A DNA stretch of 64,000 nt from Paralichthys olivaceus (lineage: Eukaryota > Chordata > Actinopteri > Pleuronectiformes > Paralichthyidae), in the NCBI RefSeq assembly GCF_024713975.1, contig NC_091096.1:1831001-1895000 (forward strand), read 5' to 3'. The translations under genes and the position numbers were made by a program. Positions 11,800-24,385 of this stretch are shown here, in pieces. Under the pieces are notes generated by a model. It made no database searches. It saw nothing but the letters and a program-made list of their open reading frames with translations, and was not told the origin of the DNA. Position 1 is the stretch's first letter; every line of letters begins with the position of its first letter.

Positions 11800-13284
11800 G
11801 GGTTTTATATTGGAGACACAATGCAATCCAGCCAGTGGGTTGAGCATGGTCTGTGGTATTGCATGTCTGAAGATTCTGTCATCCAGGGAATGGTATATCC
11901 AAGTGATCAAAAATGGTTTAACTGGACTTGGTTAAGTTTCTTGTTTGGTATTGTAATGCAGCTTAACTTCTGTAAGTGGGTTCTTGGTGGTTTTCATGGT
12001 GTGTCTTGTCAGCCCATCTCCAGTTTCAGCAAACTTTGACTTAAAGTCGATATTCCCCACAATCTTAAAATTGCTTAACAGTGTCATCTGTGATTTTGAT
12101 GGTGATGGGAAAGTTGTGAGGCAAGATGAACTACAGGTCTCCTCAATCTGCAGTAACTTAGTTTGGCCTTTTGAGGGCAATCGAAACAAGCTTTGAACAT
12201 GACTGACACAACCTTGAGCCAACCCCACATTATGAATCTGCACTTGGTTCTAAATGCAGCACAATGTTAGCGCTTAGCTTGATTGGTCACCTGATGGTCC
12301 AATATATTGTGTTTGCTGTAATTTTGATCTGCACTGCTACCTAGCTCTTTGATTGGTGCTTATATGACTTTGATTTGATATACCTTAAACACAAAGGTAA
12401 AGATGAAATCCATATATCTAACTGTGATTGATCCCAGAAGTGATGAGTTCACTCTGAGCTGGTAGTTTGTCACTTGGGTTGTGGTTTGCTCTGGTGGTTT
12501 AGCAAAAGGAATTCAGCTGAAAATTGGGCTGGTAGTGGGAACACTTCAGTGATTAGCTTATCACTTGATGCTGAGTGCTAATGTTGCTCAGTATGTGCTG
12601 GATTTGTAAATAATGAAGTATTCACTGATTTTGGTCACGTCATTGTGTCTGTTGTGTTGAAAGCTGGTTTCTACTGCTTCCAAGAGGCCAAAAGCAGGTA
12701 GTGCAGATTGAATGAGGCCTGTAGTGCGGCTTCACGGCACAATGATCACATCGACTGTGCAAGAAATGAAACATGTTTAATTCATCAAGGGTCATTAGCT
12801 GAAATACAAACAGCACCTGAAACTGCAGAAGTAGTTATGTCATTGGTGAGTTCATTCAGATTTTAGAATCTTTCAGAATTCAGTTTTTCTACACCAGACT
12901 TCTCAAGTGGACAAAACTTGTGACATCACCTGATGTCATGTTGTCCCCTTGTTGTTGATGACTGCCAAGCGTAAAAGCTCACTGAGAATGTGACTGATAT
13001 TTTTAAAGGTTGTGTTCCTCGCTGGATTCCACTGCCCCCCGGTGGCAAATAATACAACTGCTGCCCATCGGGTTGGTCAAAATTACATCAGGCTCATCTC
13101 TGTAAGAGGAAATAACATTTTCATTGTGTACAAGTTTAGCAGTGGGCAAAACCATTTTCTCAGAAGACAAACAAGGACAAAAAGCAGAACACAACAAATG
13201 AATGAATCAGTTTTCAGATGTAGTATAGAGAAGTTTATAGAATAGAAATGTGCAGCTTTTACATCCTTTTCATTAAGACTAATC
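11800..13284. other. Intergenic sequence without recognised genes
   Basis: This T/G-rich stretch lies between the repeat-protein gene and the rusc2 upstream region. Small open frames near 11,776-12,243 do not resemble known proteins. One acceptor-like site at 11,786 could belong to an alternative last exon of the repeat-protein gene. Confidence 0.6.
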
Positions 13285-13760
13285 CAAATATGAGATAATA
13301 ATTAATAATATTCTATACTAATCCTATAATAATAAATATTGTTATTATTGTCATTTCTATTAGTAGTAGGCGTAGTAATAGATTAAATAGTATTATCATT
13401 ATTATTACTATCCATATGAGTGTAATTATAATAATACATATTGTTATTATTGTAAATACTATTATGACTAGTTGTAGTTTTAGGAGTAGACTAAGTAATT
13501 CTTCATTACTATATTTACTATCATTATCATCATCATTATGAGTATAATAATACAAATATTAAGACATGTTAGTATTAGTAGTATTTCATTATTATTTTAA
13601 ACATGATGATGATGATGATGGTGATGATTGATAGTATTACAATCATTATTATTTTATAATGATTATTATTAATATTAGTATTTTTTTATCATGATGATTA
13701 TTATTATGAATAGTATTTTTATCGTGATGATGATTATTGGTATTATTATTATAATTATAT
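13285..13760. repeat. ATT/ATG-rich low-complexity block upstream of rusc2
   Basis: About 475 bp of irregular ATT, ATA, ATG and GAT triplets, including GATGATGATG runs. It ends just before the GC-richer first exon of rusc2. No reading frame is credible here. Confidence 0.85.
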
Positions 13761-14030
13761 GTGAGGAGAGCCGTCCCTGGGTCACATTACTCGGGTCAGA
13801 CTCGGTTAGATAATCCGGTGTTCTGTGCTCTGACACCGGACTCAGACTCAGTGACCTCAGGCTGACGTGTCGCTCGGGTCCAGCCCCTCATCTTCCTCCT
13901 CCTCCTCCTCCTCCTCCTCCTCATGCTGCGGTGTTCAGTCTGCTCCGCTGTGATCTCCTGAGTCCAGGACTGTATCTGCAGCTCTGACATGGTGTTCATC
14001 CTCCACCAGCCGATCTTCACCTGCCACAAG
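13761..14030 (+). promoter_or_regulatory. rusc2: rusc2 promoter region and 5' untranslated exon 1
   Basis: A GC-richer island follows the AT-rich block and contains a (CCT)n tract at 13,894-13,922. It ends in a strong donor, CACAAG|GTGAGA. The exon contains an ATG at 13,989 that opens 14 codons (MVFILHQPIFTCHK) up to the donor in phase 0. These continue in frame into the next exon at 27,223 as an upstream ORF. The transcription start is not determined. The link to rusc2 rests on that frame continuity and on the absence of any other plus-strand gene start between. Confidence 0.55.
13894..13922 (+). repeat. (CCT)n trinucleotide tract in the rusc2 promoter/leader
   Basis: About nine to ten CCT repeats, 67 bp before the first upstream ATG. 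A pyrimidine-only strand of this kind could form non-B DNA or bind poly-C proteins. Confidence 0.9.
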
Positions 14031-14626
14031 GTGAGAGCTGCATTTGAATCTGTGACTCATTCTAATCTGAGATCAGATCAGATCTGAGGAGGTTGAAAAG
14101 CGAGAGGACAAAAACACAATGACGCCTCATCTCCGTTTGATATTTGTCTTCATTTTGTTGCTTTGTCCTTTGTCATCACTGTATCAGTGAGTGCTATCAT
14201 CGGTGATTCAGCGGTGATGTGATATTGTGTGATGTTATGTCTTTGATGCGTTGTTTTATTCATCGATGAGGCACAAAGGCAGAGGGAACATCAGCGATGT
14301 TCCTCGGTTCCTCTGCGGGGGAAACGTTCCCTATCTCCGGGTGAACACAGGCGACAGGACCGCTTATCAACACACACGATTCAGTTCATTAATACACTGG
14401 AGCGGTTCATCGTTTCATCAGCTGCGGCCTGTTCAACCCTCAATTCACCATATTGATCACAGATCAGCAGAAACAGCTCCACTGTCAAGTCACAGGACAT
14501 GAGGCAACACCACTCCCGTTTAAAACCTACAAAATAAGAGTTGGCTTTGATGTTGAGCAATGGACTTTGATTTTAAACATGACTCTAAAAAATAACCTCC
14601 AAAAATGTTCCCTCGCTACAAAACAC

Positions 14627-14653
<27 letters not shown>
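14627..14653. repeat. (TA)n microsatellite
   Basis: Pure alternating TA tract in rusc2 intron 1. Confidence 0.95.
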
Positions 14654-14657
<4 letters not shown>

Positions 14658-16479
14658 TAAAACAATTTAAAAACAGTAAAATATTTGTGTATTATGTGTT
14701 GTCATCAGTCCACAAATTTTTAAGCCAACTGATTTTGTCCAAGTGAAGATTCAAATATAGTTTATAGTATAAACACAATGATTTACTAAAAATCTTCTTA
14801 CACAGAATAAGGAATTTGTGTTTTACATATAAATATAAAATGCATCATGACAAGTTATTATGGCAACATAACCCCAAAGAAATTAAAAAGACAATCAAAA
14901 TTGAAGGATACAATTGTTTTATGTTATGATATTTTAGTTTATTCAATTTGACAGTTAAAACAAGTGTAAATAAAATTCAAATAAGAGTCAGAATAAATCA
15001 AGCACTATCCTGTAGAATCAATAAATGAGAGAAAGTTATAATATGATTTGATAATCATCTGTCTGATTTAGTCATTATCATGAGGCAACTTGTTAGTGTG
15101 GAGTAAATGATCTGATGTAGTCTTTTGTTGGTCCATTGTACACTTATTGATTTTTGTCCTGGTGAACACTCCCAGGCTTTTATTGTGAAGGGTGTCTGGC
15201 TGAACTTCCTGTTGTTGACTGGTCGTTTCATGCTGTTTGGTGTCTTGAGCTCCATCACAACATGGTGGAGGTGCAGGTTCATCCACTGACATAACAGCCA
15301 GGCCCACAGCGCTGAAGCGTGAGTTTTACACTTAAATATCTTTATTATCTGTGTTTTATTATAAATGGGATTTACTGTGTGGTCTCTCAGTGGCATCCTT
15401 TGTTTTCAGGGATGTTTCCCTTTTTTCTGCTGTACCAGTCACACAATTATTACCTAACTGCAACAGATATATATTTATATTTGTGTTAATTTTCGAGTTG
15501 TACGTGACATTAGATTTAAACGATTGATGTGCATGTCGTCTTCTGACCTGACGGACCCTGTGCAGTTAGAAATGACAGTATTGATCATCTCAGGTGAGAA
15601 GCAGAGAGAAGAGTTCAATACATAGTTATTTTTCTATAATGTCAGTTTTTGTACACACTGATTTAGTCCACATTTGACTTGTTTCATAAACTCTTACTCC
15701 CCATAGCAGCAGATAGGGTGAAAACTGGAGCTGTTCCTATGAGACAACAATACTAAACATCTTATTTTGTTGTTGTTAAATGATATTTCAATGGTTTTAT
15801 CAGTACTGGCAGTAACAGTAATAAGTAGTACTTGCAGTAGCACAGGTTTAAGATCCAACTGGATTTGTCTTTGGCAGCGTTCTTTCTGCACATGACCTCT
15901 GTCCTGACGTTAATGCACAGGGACGCTTGTTTCACCATTATCCGTTAGCAAACATTACCAGTCATCTACAGAGGGTTTTTTTTCTGTGTGAATTTAAAGC
16001 AACACAATAACAGCAACTACTGCGTCAGACAGACAATAGATATCCATCCTCAAGCAGTTGATTGAACCAAAGGTTTTAGGTAACCATGGAGAAGGACGGA
16101 TGCATGATGCACTTTTGTCTGTTCAGATTCACAAATTCAAAGTTTTTACTGGATGATGATGAAGAGTCACAGGACCATGGAAGGATTTGTCCTCTGGTGA
16201 AAATGAATATAAGATATCCCCTGACATCACATCTTATGTAAACAATCTTAAAATAATAATTTAAATCTGAAACATAATGTCACACGCTCATAACTCCGTC
16301 AAGGCCGAACAATGAGCACCTGACTGTCTGGTTCTTGTTGTAGAAACATAATGGAGAAGCTAAAAGATTTATTTCATGGTATGGAAAGTGCCTGTTAATT
16401 CACATCTGCATCAAACTTTAATGGATTCTTCTCAGGCCCAGCCCCCGTTCCTCCAACACATCAACAAACAAATTCACAC

Positions 16480-16615
16480 AGGAGACGACGTCGCCCGTAT
16501 CACATCGCATAATCGTTTTGTATTGTAACTTATCATGTTGGCTCGTATTGCATCGTATCATATCACGTTGTATCTTATCATTTCATTTCATATCATATTG
16601 TATCGTAACATAAGG
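16480..16615. repeat. Degenerate (CATATCGTAT)n-like simple repeat
   Basis: Repeated 'TATCGTATCATATC' and 'TATCATTTCA' words suggest a decayed short tandem repeat. A similar patch with 'GTCATGTCGTGTCATG' and 'TTGTATTGTATGG' lies at 49,285-49,345. Confidence 0.6.
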
Positions 16616-19600
16616 AGCTCAGTTTATCTAAGCATCAAAACCTCACATCTTTCTGTCTGATGATTTGACAAACCTGTGTCACGAACAGGGACGTGTGGCC
16701 ACTGAGCTAATGACCACAACATTCTTAGTTTCAAGCCTCAGCGTCGGGGTCATTCACATTTTTTAAGAAAGACTGATTTAAGCCTGATTCACTGTGTCAT
16801 GCGACATGTCTGCTCTCAGTGTTCAGCTGCTCCTCCTGATCTTGGAATGTGTCTCTCTGTGTTATGTAATCGAGCGCCTGCCTGCGGAGGCCGGATGTGC
16901 ATAGTTTCTCTGCTGGCGTGTGTGTGTGATTTGAATTGTGTTGAGTATCTCAGATTTGTAAAAGCATGTATGCAGATATCATGCTGGTCATGTTGTGTAT
17001 TCTCCAACTTCCCTGAATGGAAAATTTCAACACTGTTATCTGCAGCAGCACTCGGTGAATAAAGTGTCACATAAAAACGTTGGTTGTTTTTTAGGTTGTC
17101 CAGAGCTGAAGGATTAAGTTTGAACATCATAGTTATCTTTATCTACTGATTCCAGAAATTGAGTTCTGTCTGTCTATGAAACGTATATTTCGAGAACCGT
17201 TCATGTCACTGGCCTTGTTATGCGTATTGTTACGGGCCAAAGGAAGTGTTGAATTTTGACATGTGATACATTCAATATGAATAAACTTTGAATAAACAGA
17301 GGACCAGTGCTCTATTGGTTCTGTGTACTGAGTCGAGCTTCAGCGACCTTTGAATTACCAGGTCAACAGCTCTTTGTGCGGCAGCAGGTCTTTATTTGCT
17401 GGGGCTCAATTGCTGCAGGACACTTTTACAGTCTTAGAAAGAAAATCTGCAACCAGCATCACCAGTAAACAGGCCATTCCAAACATGCAGGTTTAGAACA
17501 AGCACTGCTCTAGTTTTGAGAGCTGGCAACATCCTGAAATGCCTTTTTTTGTCTGTATTCTATTGTTGATGCTCTTCAAACTCAAAAGCAAACTTGGAGC
17601 TTGGACCATTCCATTCCCACTGATGCTATAAATACCTCCCACCATGTGCCTTAAGGCCCTTTGAGTTACACCACCACAGTGTCATGGCTGCACTCTGAAA
17701 TTCCTTCTTTTCAATGGCTTGTGCAATGCAAGGAGGTTTTTTTGCTGCACCACATTAGCATCCAATAGAGAAAGTTTTCAGCCAAGCACAAAATGCACAA
17801 CGAAGGAAAAGCTGATACTGTGTGTTTAAGATTCCTTAATTATATGATTTACCAGTTTTTGAAAATGCTGATGATTCGAGAGAGTTGTGTTTAAGATGTG
17901 TTGAGAAAACCCTGAAACTTGTCAGGGATTTGTGGAAGTGTTATCAAGGCTGTAGGAGTCCCTCTGGGAACTGATCGAGATCCTTTTGTGTTTCCACAGG
18001 ACAGAAAGGTACATCTTTAAATGTCATGCACAGCAGGACGATATTTAGTTCACAGTTATATAGGATAAGAAAAGCATTAAATCTGAATATTTCAAATGCT
18101 TGAATCAGCAAATGCTGGCTCCATAAAAAATCAAGTAGATTTCCCAGCTAAAGTGTCAGAGTCCGACCTAAACCTGAATATTATTTCAAAATCTTTGTTC
18201 AGAAATCCACATTCTTTCTGAAAGCGGGCTTAATTTACTTACTGCAAGAACAAGAACAAAAAACCTTTTTCACCTCTGACTGCAACATTGAAAGGGTATA
18301 ATTGTCTAGAAGGCCGTGAGCATGATTAAGATTATTTTGCTTCCATGCAAAAGATGTGAATATCAGTTCCACTTCTGACTGTGATCCTGAGTCATAGCGT
18401 CAGCATCTGATGCTGTTGAGTCAAACACATGGACACATTTACCCTCCAGCTTGTTACAGCAGCTCTGCTCCTTTCATGGCTCTGGATTTAAAGGCACCCA
18501 GACGACTGTGTGAAAGAGCTGTGAGTGTTTATTGCTGAGGAGGGAGAATGCTGCCCGGCCTCGCTCTGTATATTTAGTGCTCATTTGTCTGTCGGAGAGA
18601 TCACTGCCGGGACACCATCGATACGCTGTGGACATTCCCTCTGCACTGTTGTGTGAAAAATGATGTGGTGATTACATGACGGCCGGTGGCTCAGCTGCTG
18701 CAGAGGCAACAACTCAAAGAAAGTTCAGGTTTTTTTAAATCAAAGTTCACAGTCAAACTGTAAATTCTTAAGGCCTTGAATTTAACTCATCCCTGGCTTC
18801 TCATTATCTGGCTGATTCAGAATCATTCAGCCCAATTAAGAAATGAATACATACAGGTGATTGATCAATTAAGTGATGTGATTAAAACACACAATATTCT
18901 CTGATTCCAGTCTCTAAAAAAAGAGGATTTATTTGTTTTACATCATCATTTGCGGTCATGCATGCCTGTGACTTGAAGGTTGGCTGGTTTAAAACTATCC
19001 TCTGCTTCCTGTGTAAGTAGCATTAGGTTGCCCTTGAGCAAGGCAGGTCATTTCTTAATTGCTGTCATCATTCTCTTGCAAATCTGAAAGGTAAAGACGA
19101 GTTGAGAATTCCTCTTACAAACACACAGACAGATCAGGTTGGGAGTTGCCCCATGGCCTCCTCTGCTAAAAGCACCGTGGGATTGTGAGGCGATCTGCAT
19201 GAACCCATCTGCAGTCCACTCCTCGGCTGGATTTGTGTGCAGCAGTGGAAGGAGAGAGGGAGGGAGACGAGTAGAGAGGCAGAAGTGAAGCAGAGACGTA
19301 TTGCACTGCAGTGCACACGGTGGATGGAAGCGAGGCAGAGAGAGTAAGGGAACAGGGATTTAGTGAAGCCGAGGGGGGGATGGGAGAAGAGAGGGTAATG
19401 TAAGATGGATGGAAAGACGTCAGCAAAGAAAGAGAAAGAGGAGCAAGAAAGACGGCGTCAGCACAGCATGAGAAGTAAAAGGAATAGAGAAGTGAGTGTG
19501 GCTAAATAGAACTGCAGCCCGAGAAATTAGACAAAGTTACAATGAGCACATAAAGGCTAATGTATGCTACGTTGCCTCCCCATGACTTCCAGTGGTACTG

Positions 19601-20742
19601 CTCAGTTTTGTTGGTTTCATCCGAATTCGTAAGCTTTCCGAAAATGTATACAAATACCTACGGTATTAACACAGAGTACTGACAGAGTGTGTGCGTATCT
19701 AATGGTGAACATGTATAAGTTACACAGCCACATGCTGGGAACTGGGAGGGGGGGACCACCAGCCTCTCGAAAATGGCAGCAGAGGAAGGTGGACACATAG
19801 GTCACAACGAAATGTTGGGATCGTCACTTGAAGACACAACAAGCATCCGTTTTCAGAGACAGAGATAGTTTGATGTGTTGTTTTAAGTCTTGTTGCACTT
19901 TGTGTGATTGTGTTAACGTAAGCCTCGACATTAAGTTAAACCTAATTAATCCCTGTGACGAAATTAATCCACGACTGATGACCCATCTTTACAGTTTATT
20001 CTGGTTCAGGTGAAAACAAAAACAAACTCGATCACCGTAGTACAACACATGCAAAATTTAAAGTACTCCAGTTTCTGTTCCCTGAAATTCACTTTGGATT
20101 ACACAAGAAATAATCCTATCTCTTCCGTCAACAACATTATCAATGGTCGGTTCCCTGTTGCTGCTGGATGGATGTTTTCATGTATGCAGATGCCACTGCA
20201 TCATTTCTCCAAACTTTAGATAATCTCCTGTAAAGTCCCTCATTTCCTCAGGCAGTCACACACCTCCTGCTGCGGACGAAGGTCAGCTCTCACTTAATAC
20301 CTGTCAGCGGTGTGAAGACACAAGTCGGCTGTTACGCAAGAGGCTATAAGCTCCATCAAGTTCAGGCAGTGAGTCGGCGGAGGAGAGGAAACCGTCCCTA
20401 AGCCTTTTGGGAAGCTGGGATCAAGGTCATGTGTTCATCTTTAGTTCACACTCGTTCAAGGGACATGTCTGCAATCAACTTAGAGGTGAAGCTAATTGAG
20501 ATTGACCAAAGAACGTTGAACTAACTGAACAGAACGAAATGAAAATGAAAGTTTCTGTATAATCTTTACGAAATTCTTTATTTTGCAGGACAATGCTTCT
20601 CATTTAGTTTCTTGCCCTATAGACATTAGCACATTTTCCACCAAAGCCAACCTACAGTGTATGAAACCCAGTGTAGAGGTCGCTCGGGGCTGGCAATCAA
20701 TGCTGTAATTTCACTAATGACTCAACACCGTTGTGGTAATTT

Positions 20743-20800
20743 CCTTCCATCTATCCATCCATTAGCTACACCGCTTATACTTCTGAGGAGAACGCCGGGA
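20743..20800 (+). repeat. Common teleost interspersed repeat fragment
   Basis: The phrase 'CCATCTATCCATCCATTAGCTACACCGCTTATAC' followed by a GAGGA-rich segment is a widespread fish repeat start. Only about 60 bp is preserved and the family is not certain. Confidence 0.45.
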
Positions 20801-21477
20801 TTGTGGTAATTTATTGATGCCAATACGCTTGATATTGCACATCTGAAGAAGCAGTTCTATTTGGATGTGTGAGCTTCAGGGACGATTGTTGTGTTGGACC
20901 AGACTCTTGAACTGTGGAAGAGGGAAAGGGAAATCAATAAAGCTTCATATTTCTCTGCATCAAGTTCACAGCAGCAGATTCAGTGTTAAAACTTCAAAAT
21001 GATGAAAATAAATCAACACAACAGAAGACACCACACTAGGATGGCTCCTATCTTAAATGATCGTAGTTCAAGTTGTGGTTTTTTTTGGTCGATTATTCTG
21101 AATTATTTGAGAACTTGAATGACTCTTTAAATTGAAAAGACACAATGTCTTTTCTGTCACACAATCCAATACTTGGCTGGTGTTGGTGGGAAATGTCCCC
21201 CCTGCACCAGGACACAAGGTCATTTCCTGGTTGTTTGCTGTTTTCTCCCTTTCTTATCTGTCTCCATGGTTTTGGACATATTGTGTCGTCCTCATTAGAC
21301 GATGACAACTGGTAAACGAGCTGTAAGACGTGATGGGAGACAACTGAAAATTAAGACACTTTCACGATGGTCCAACATTCAGCATTCCTTCTTTTTGTCT
21401 CGTTGGCTTTAGTTGACAATGAAGCAGGAGGCGATGAATGTGTGCAACAAACAAAAGCTCTTTCATGCGGGTAGCAA

Positions 21478-21516
21478 CACACACACACACTCACACACAC
21501 ACACACACACACACAC
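21478..21516. repeat. (AC)n microsatellite with one TC interruption
   Basis: Dinucleotide tract in rusc2 intron 1. Confidence 0.95.
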
Positions 21517-24345
21517 TCTGACCCAGAGACTCAACAACCAGACAGCTTTACTTTGCTCTTCCTGCAGGAAACGAGGGAAAACAATCAGAGACTGGCAGAA
21601 CCGAGGATACAAGAAACAAAGAGTTGATGCTCATTTAACAATTAGAATCAGTGAGAGATTGAATCTTCAAATCAATCTTTTGAATTATTAATTTTTTATT
21701 TATGTTCTGATTAACAGAGAAGATAAAATGTTCTGGAATGTGGGTTATGGAGGCAGAAATCTGAGCTGCGGCACAAACATTTGTTTAGTCCACAAACTAA
21801 TCAACAATCCCCGAATAAATTAAGGTAATGAGGCAAAATAAATTTCACTTACTGCCCCTTCTCTGTTCTGGAATTTATTGACTAGCCTCGATCTACAATA
21901 AAAAAGTTGTTCTATAAACAATCGCAATATTGAATTCAATCAAAGTGAGTCGCGCTGGGAGTGCGGACTTCATCTATCATCGTAATTGCCATCTCCTGTG
22001 GTTGTGTCGTCGGTCCCTTCCTGCGAAGGGGATGCAACCCCTCCTCCCTGTCCCGGGCTCAGACTTATTCCTGGAAGCACTGGTGATATAAGAGGGAGGA
22101 CGTCCTTTGTGTCAGTGTTGCTTTCCTTTTCATAAATAGGTCAGTTTCACACCCTGCCACCACATATAGCACCTTTATGTGGGTTTTTTCCTAAGAACCC
22201 ATGGAGACTGTTTGTGGAGAACAGTCACAGCTAACTGACTCAGAAATATTCAATGAATCCCCGGTTGTTAGGGTTTTAACACGGACAGGAAACCCTCTTA
22301 TTGTTTTTCAGTTTTGTTTGAAGAGAGAAAACCAGCAAACCCCGATGTGAGGCTGAACAAAACCATGAAGGAAAGAAGGCTCTAGATAAGATGAGATAAG
22401 ATGAGATGAAACTGTTCATAGCTAAAGGAGACACATTCTGCTCATATTCAGGTTGATCATCTTATTCTGTGTTTTTACTGTAAAAGGTTTTCATGTTCGA
22501 ATGTTAAGAAAACATTACTTTCTTCAGACTTTCCATCGCTGCAGCTCCTCTTTTCAGCCTCTGTCTCAAACCCCTTGGTTTTAGCGCCTGTCTCTTTAAT
22601 AACATGTCATCATGAAGAGAGGAGCTCCCTCTACAGGAGACTTTTACTTTTAAAGAACTTTTACATTCACTATATAAAAAACACAAGAGAGGAAAGAAAC
22701 ACTGAAAAAGCATCATGGTGCCTTTAATTCAGAACAACAGGTGTTTAAAAAACACATTGAGACACCAGAGGACGTTCAAACAGTTAAACCTTCACAAAAC
22801 CTAACAGAGAAAATGATAAACAAACATGAACAGCCGGACAGAGACAGAAACCCAAGTGAAAAGGTAACATTGACCAATGCATCGTCTTCAGCCATTTCTG
22901 TCCCTCTTACAGCGGTCGCCCTGGTTGCCATGGTTACCCCCTTTTTGTCTTGGAAGCATTTAGTCCTCGTCCTTTTCTCTCTCTCGTGGATTTCTTCTGT
23001 GTTTCCTCTTTCTCAGGATGTGTCTGACACACCACGACTCCCCCCTCCTCCCCCTGATTGGCCGGCCCTGTAGCTATGGTCTCTAATGGTGGGCGGGAAC
23101 TCGGCCCTCTTTGTTCTCGTTAACCCGTTATCTGATCTGATGTGATGTAATCTTGTGATAATGCGGAGCTCACTGCTGTGATTGTTTCAAAGGGACCGGG
23201 AGGATGTGTGTGTTTTCTTGAAAACTGATTTCTGTTTGTTGGGTTGAAATTCTGTGATGTGCCACAACGGCTGAAGAGCTGCACGTGATCTTTTTATGAC
23301 TTTTCACTTGTTTGGTTCTTAAAGGTTCAGTCAGTGTGGAAGAATTTGTTGCTGTGGCCTTGTAGGAGAATATCTCGATAAATATCTTGTGTTATGATAA
23401 GTCGTTGTATACTTTTGTATAAAAACTCCATTCCTGAGTCCTGCGGCAGTATAATGAGTCTATTCAACACGTTTCTCTTTGTGTGTGTGTGAATACTTGA
23501 ATAGCCTGTGCACATTTGTCCAGTGTGTCACTCAGCAGTTACACAACACTACACAGCAGCTGTGATGGGTCCATTCTAAATACCACACTGAAAACGTTGT
23601 GACGGGCGTGGTTTCCTGTCGACCATGACGCATTTCTGAGATCATCTTTTTGCTCAAATTGGGCAAAACTCTCAGCATTGAAATGGTAACAGACTGTATT
23701 TTATATCGTACTTTTCTAGACATATCCAGCACTTTACAGAACAACACATTCATGCACATGACACCTAAGGACACTTCAGAATAGAGACTCCCCTAACCCT
23801 CCATTTTTGTAACAATGCACATTGCACCTGCCTTATTAAAGATGCTTCTCTGATTAGTTGGTTGCATGATATGCCTGAAATACACACATGATTAATTAAG
23901 AGACTAACTCCAGCTCTTTTGAACTAAACACCTGATGCAACACTGCATCTGTACTTTTCCTAAATGAGTGTTCAAGTGAACGTGCAGAGCTGAAGCGGAA
24001 AGTATAAACCACTTTGGCCTTCGTGTCACGGACGTAAAAACTTTATGGATCTCTCCACTGAAAACAGTGATATTTCTTATGGGGCTGCCGTTGGCCTGTA
24101 TCACCGTATTATAGACTGCTCCATGTGTTTGTGAGAGAGACCAAGAACACTAAATGAAACCATGGTGCAAAACATTATGTTTTGGTTCATAATGAAACTG
24201 GTGAGACAAAGTAGGTCAATAATGGGACACAGTGTTTTGACTGTCTTGGGTCGTCCTCTTATCAAAACCATGTGAGATTAGGACCTGTGTCGCTGTTTAG
24301 TCTGCAGCAGCTTTGCTTACAAAACAACAGAGCACATCCTCTGTG

Positions 24346-24350
<5 letters not shown>

Positions 24351-24383
<33 letters not shown>
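24351..24383. repeat. (CA)n microsatellite
   Basis: Pure dinucleotide tract in rusc2 intron 1. Confidence 0.95.

Positions 24384-24385
<2 letters not shown>

Noticed and set aside
10198-13284. Zona pellucida (choriogenin) gene
   Set aside because: Pro/Gln repeats fit, but no trefoil or ZP domain cysteine pattern is readable in the next 3 kb.
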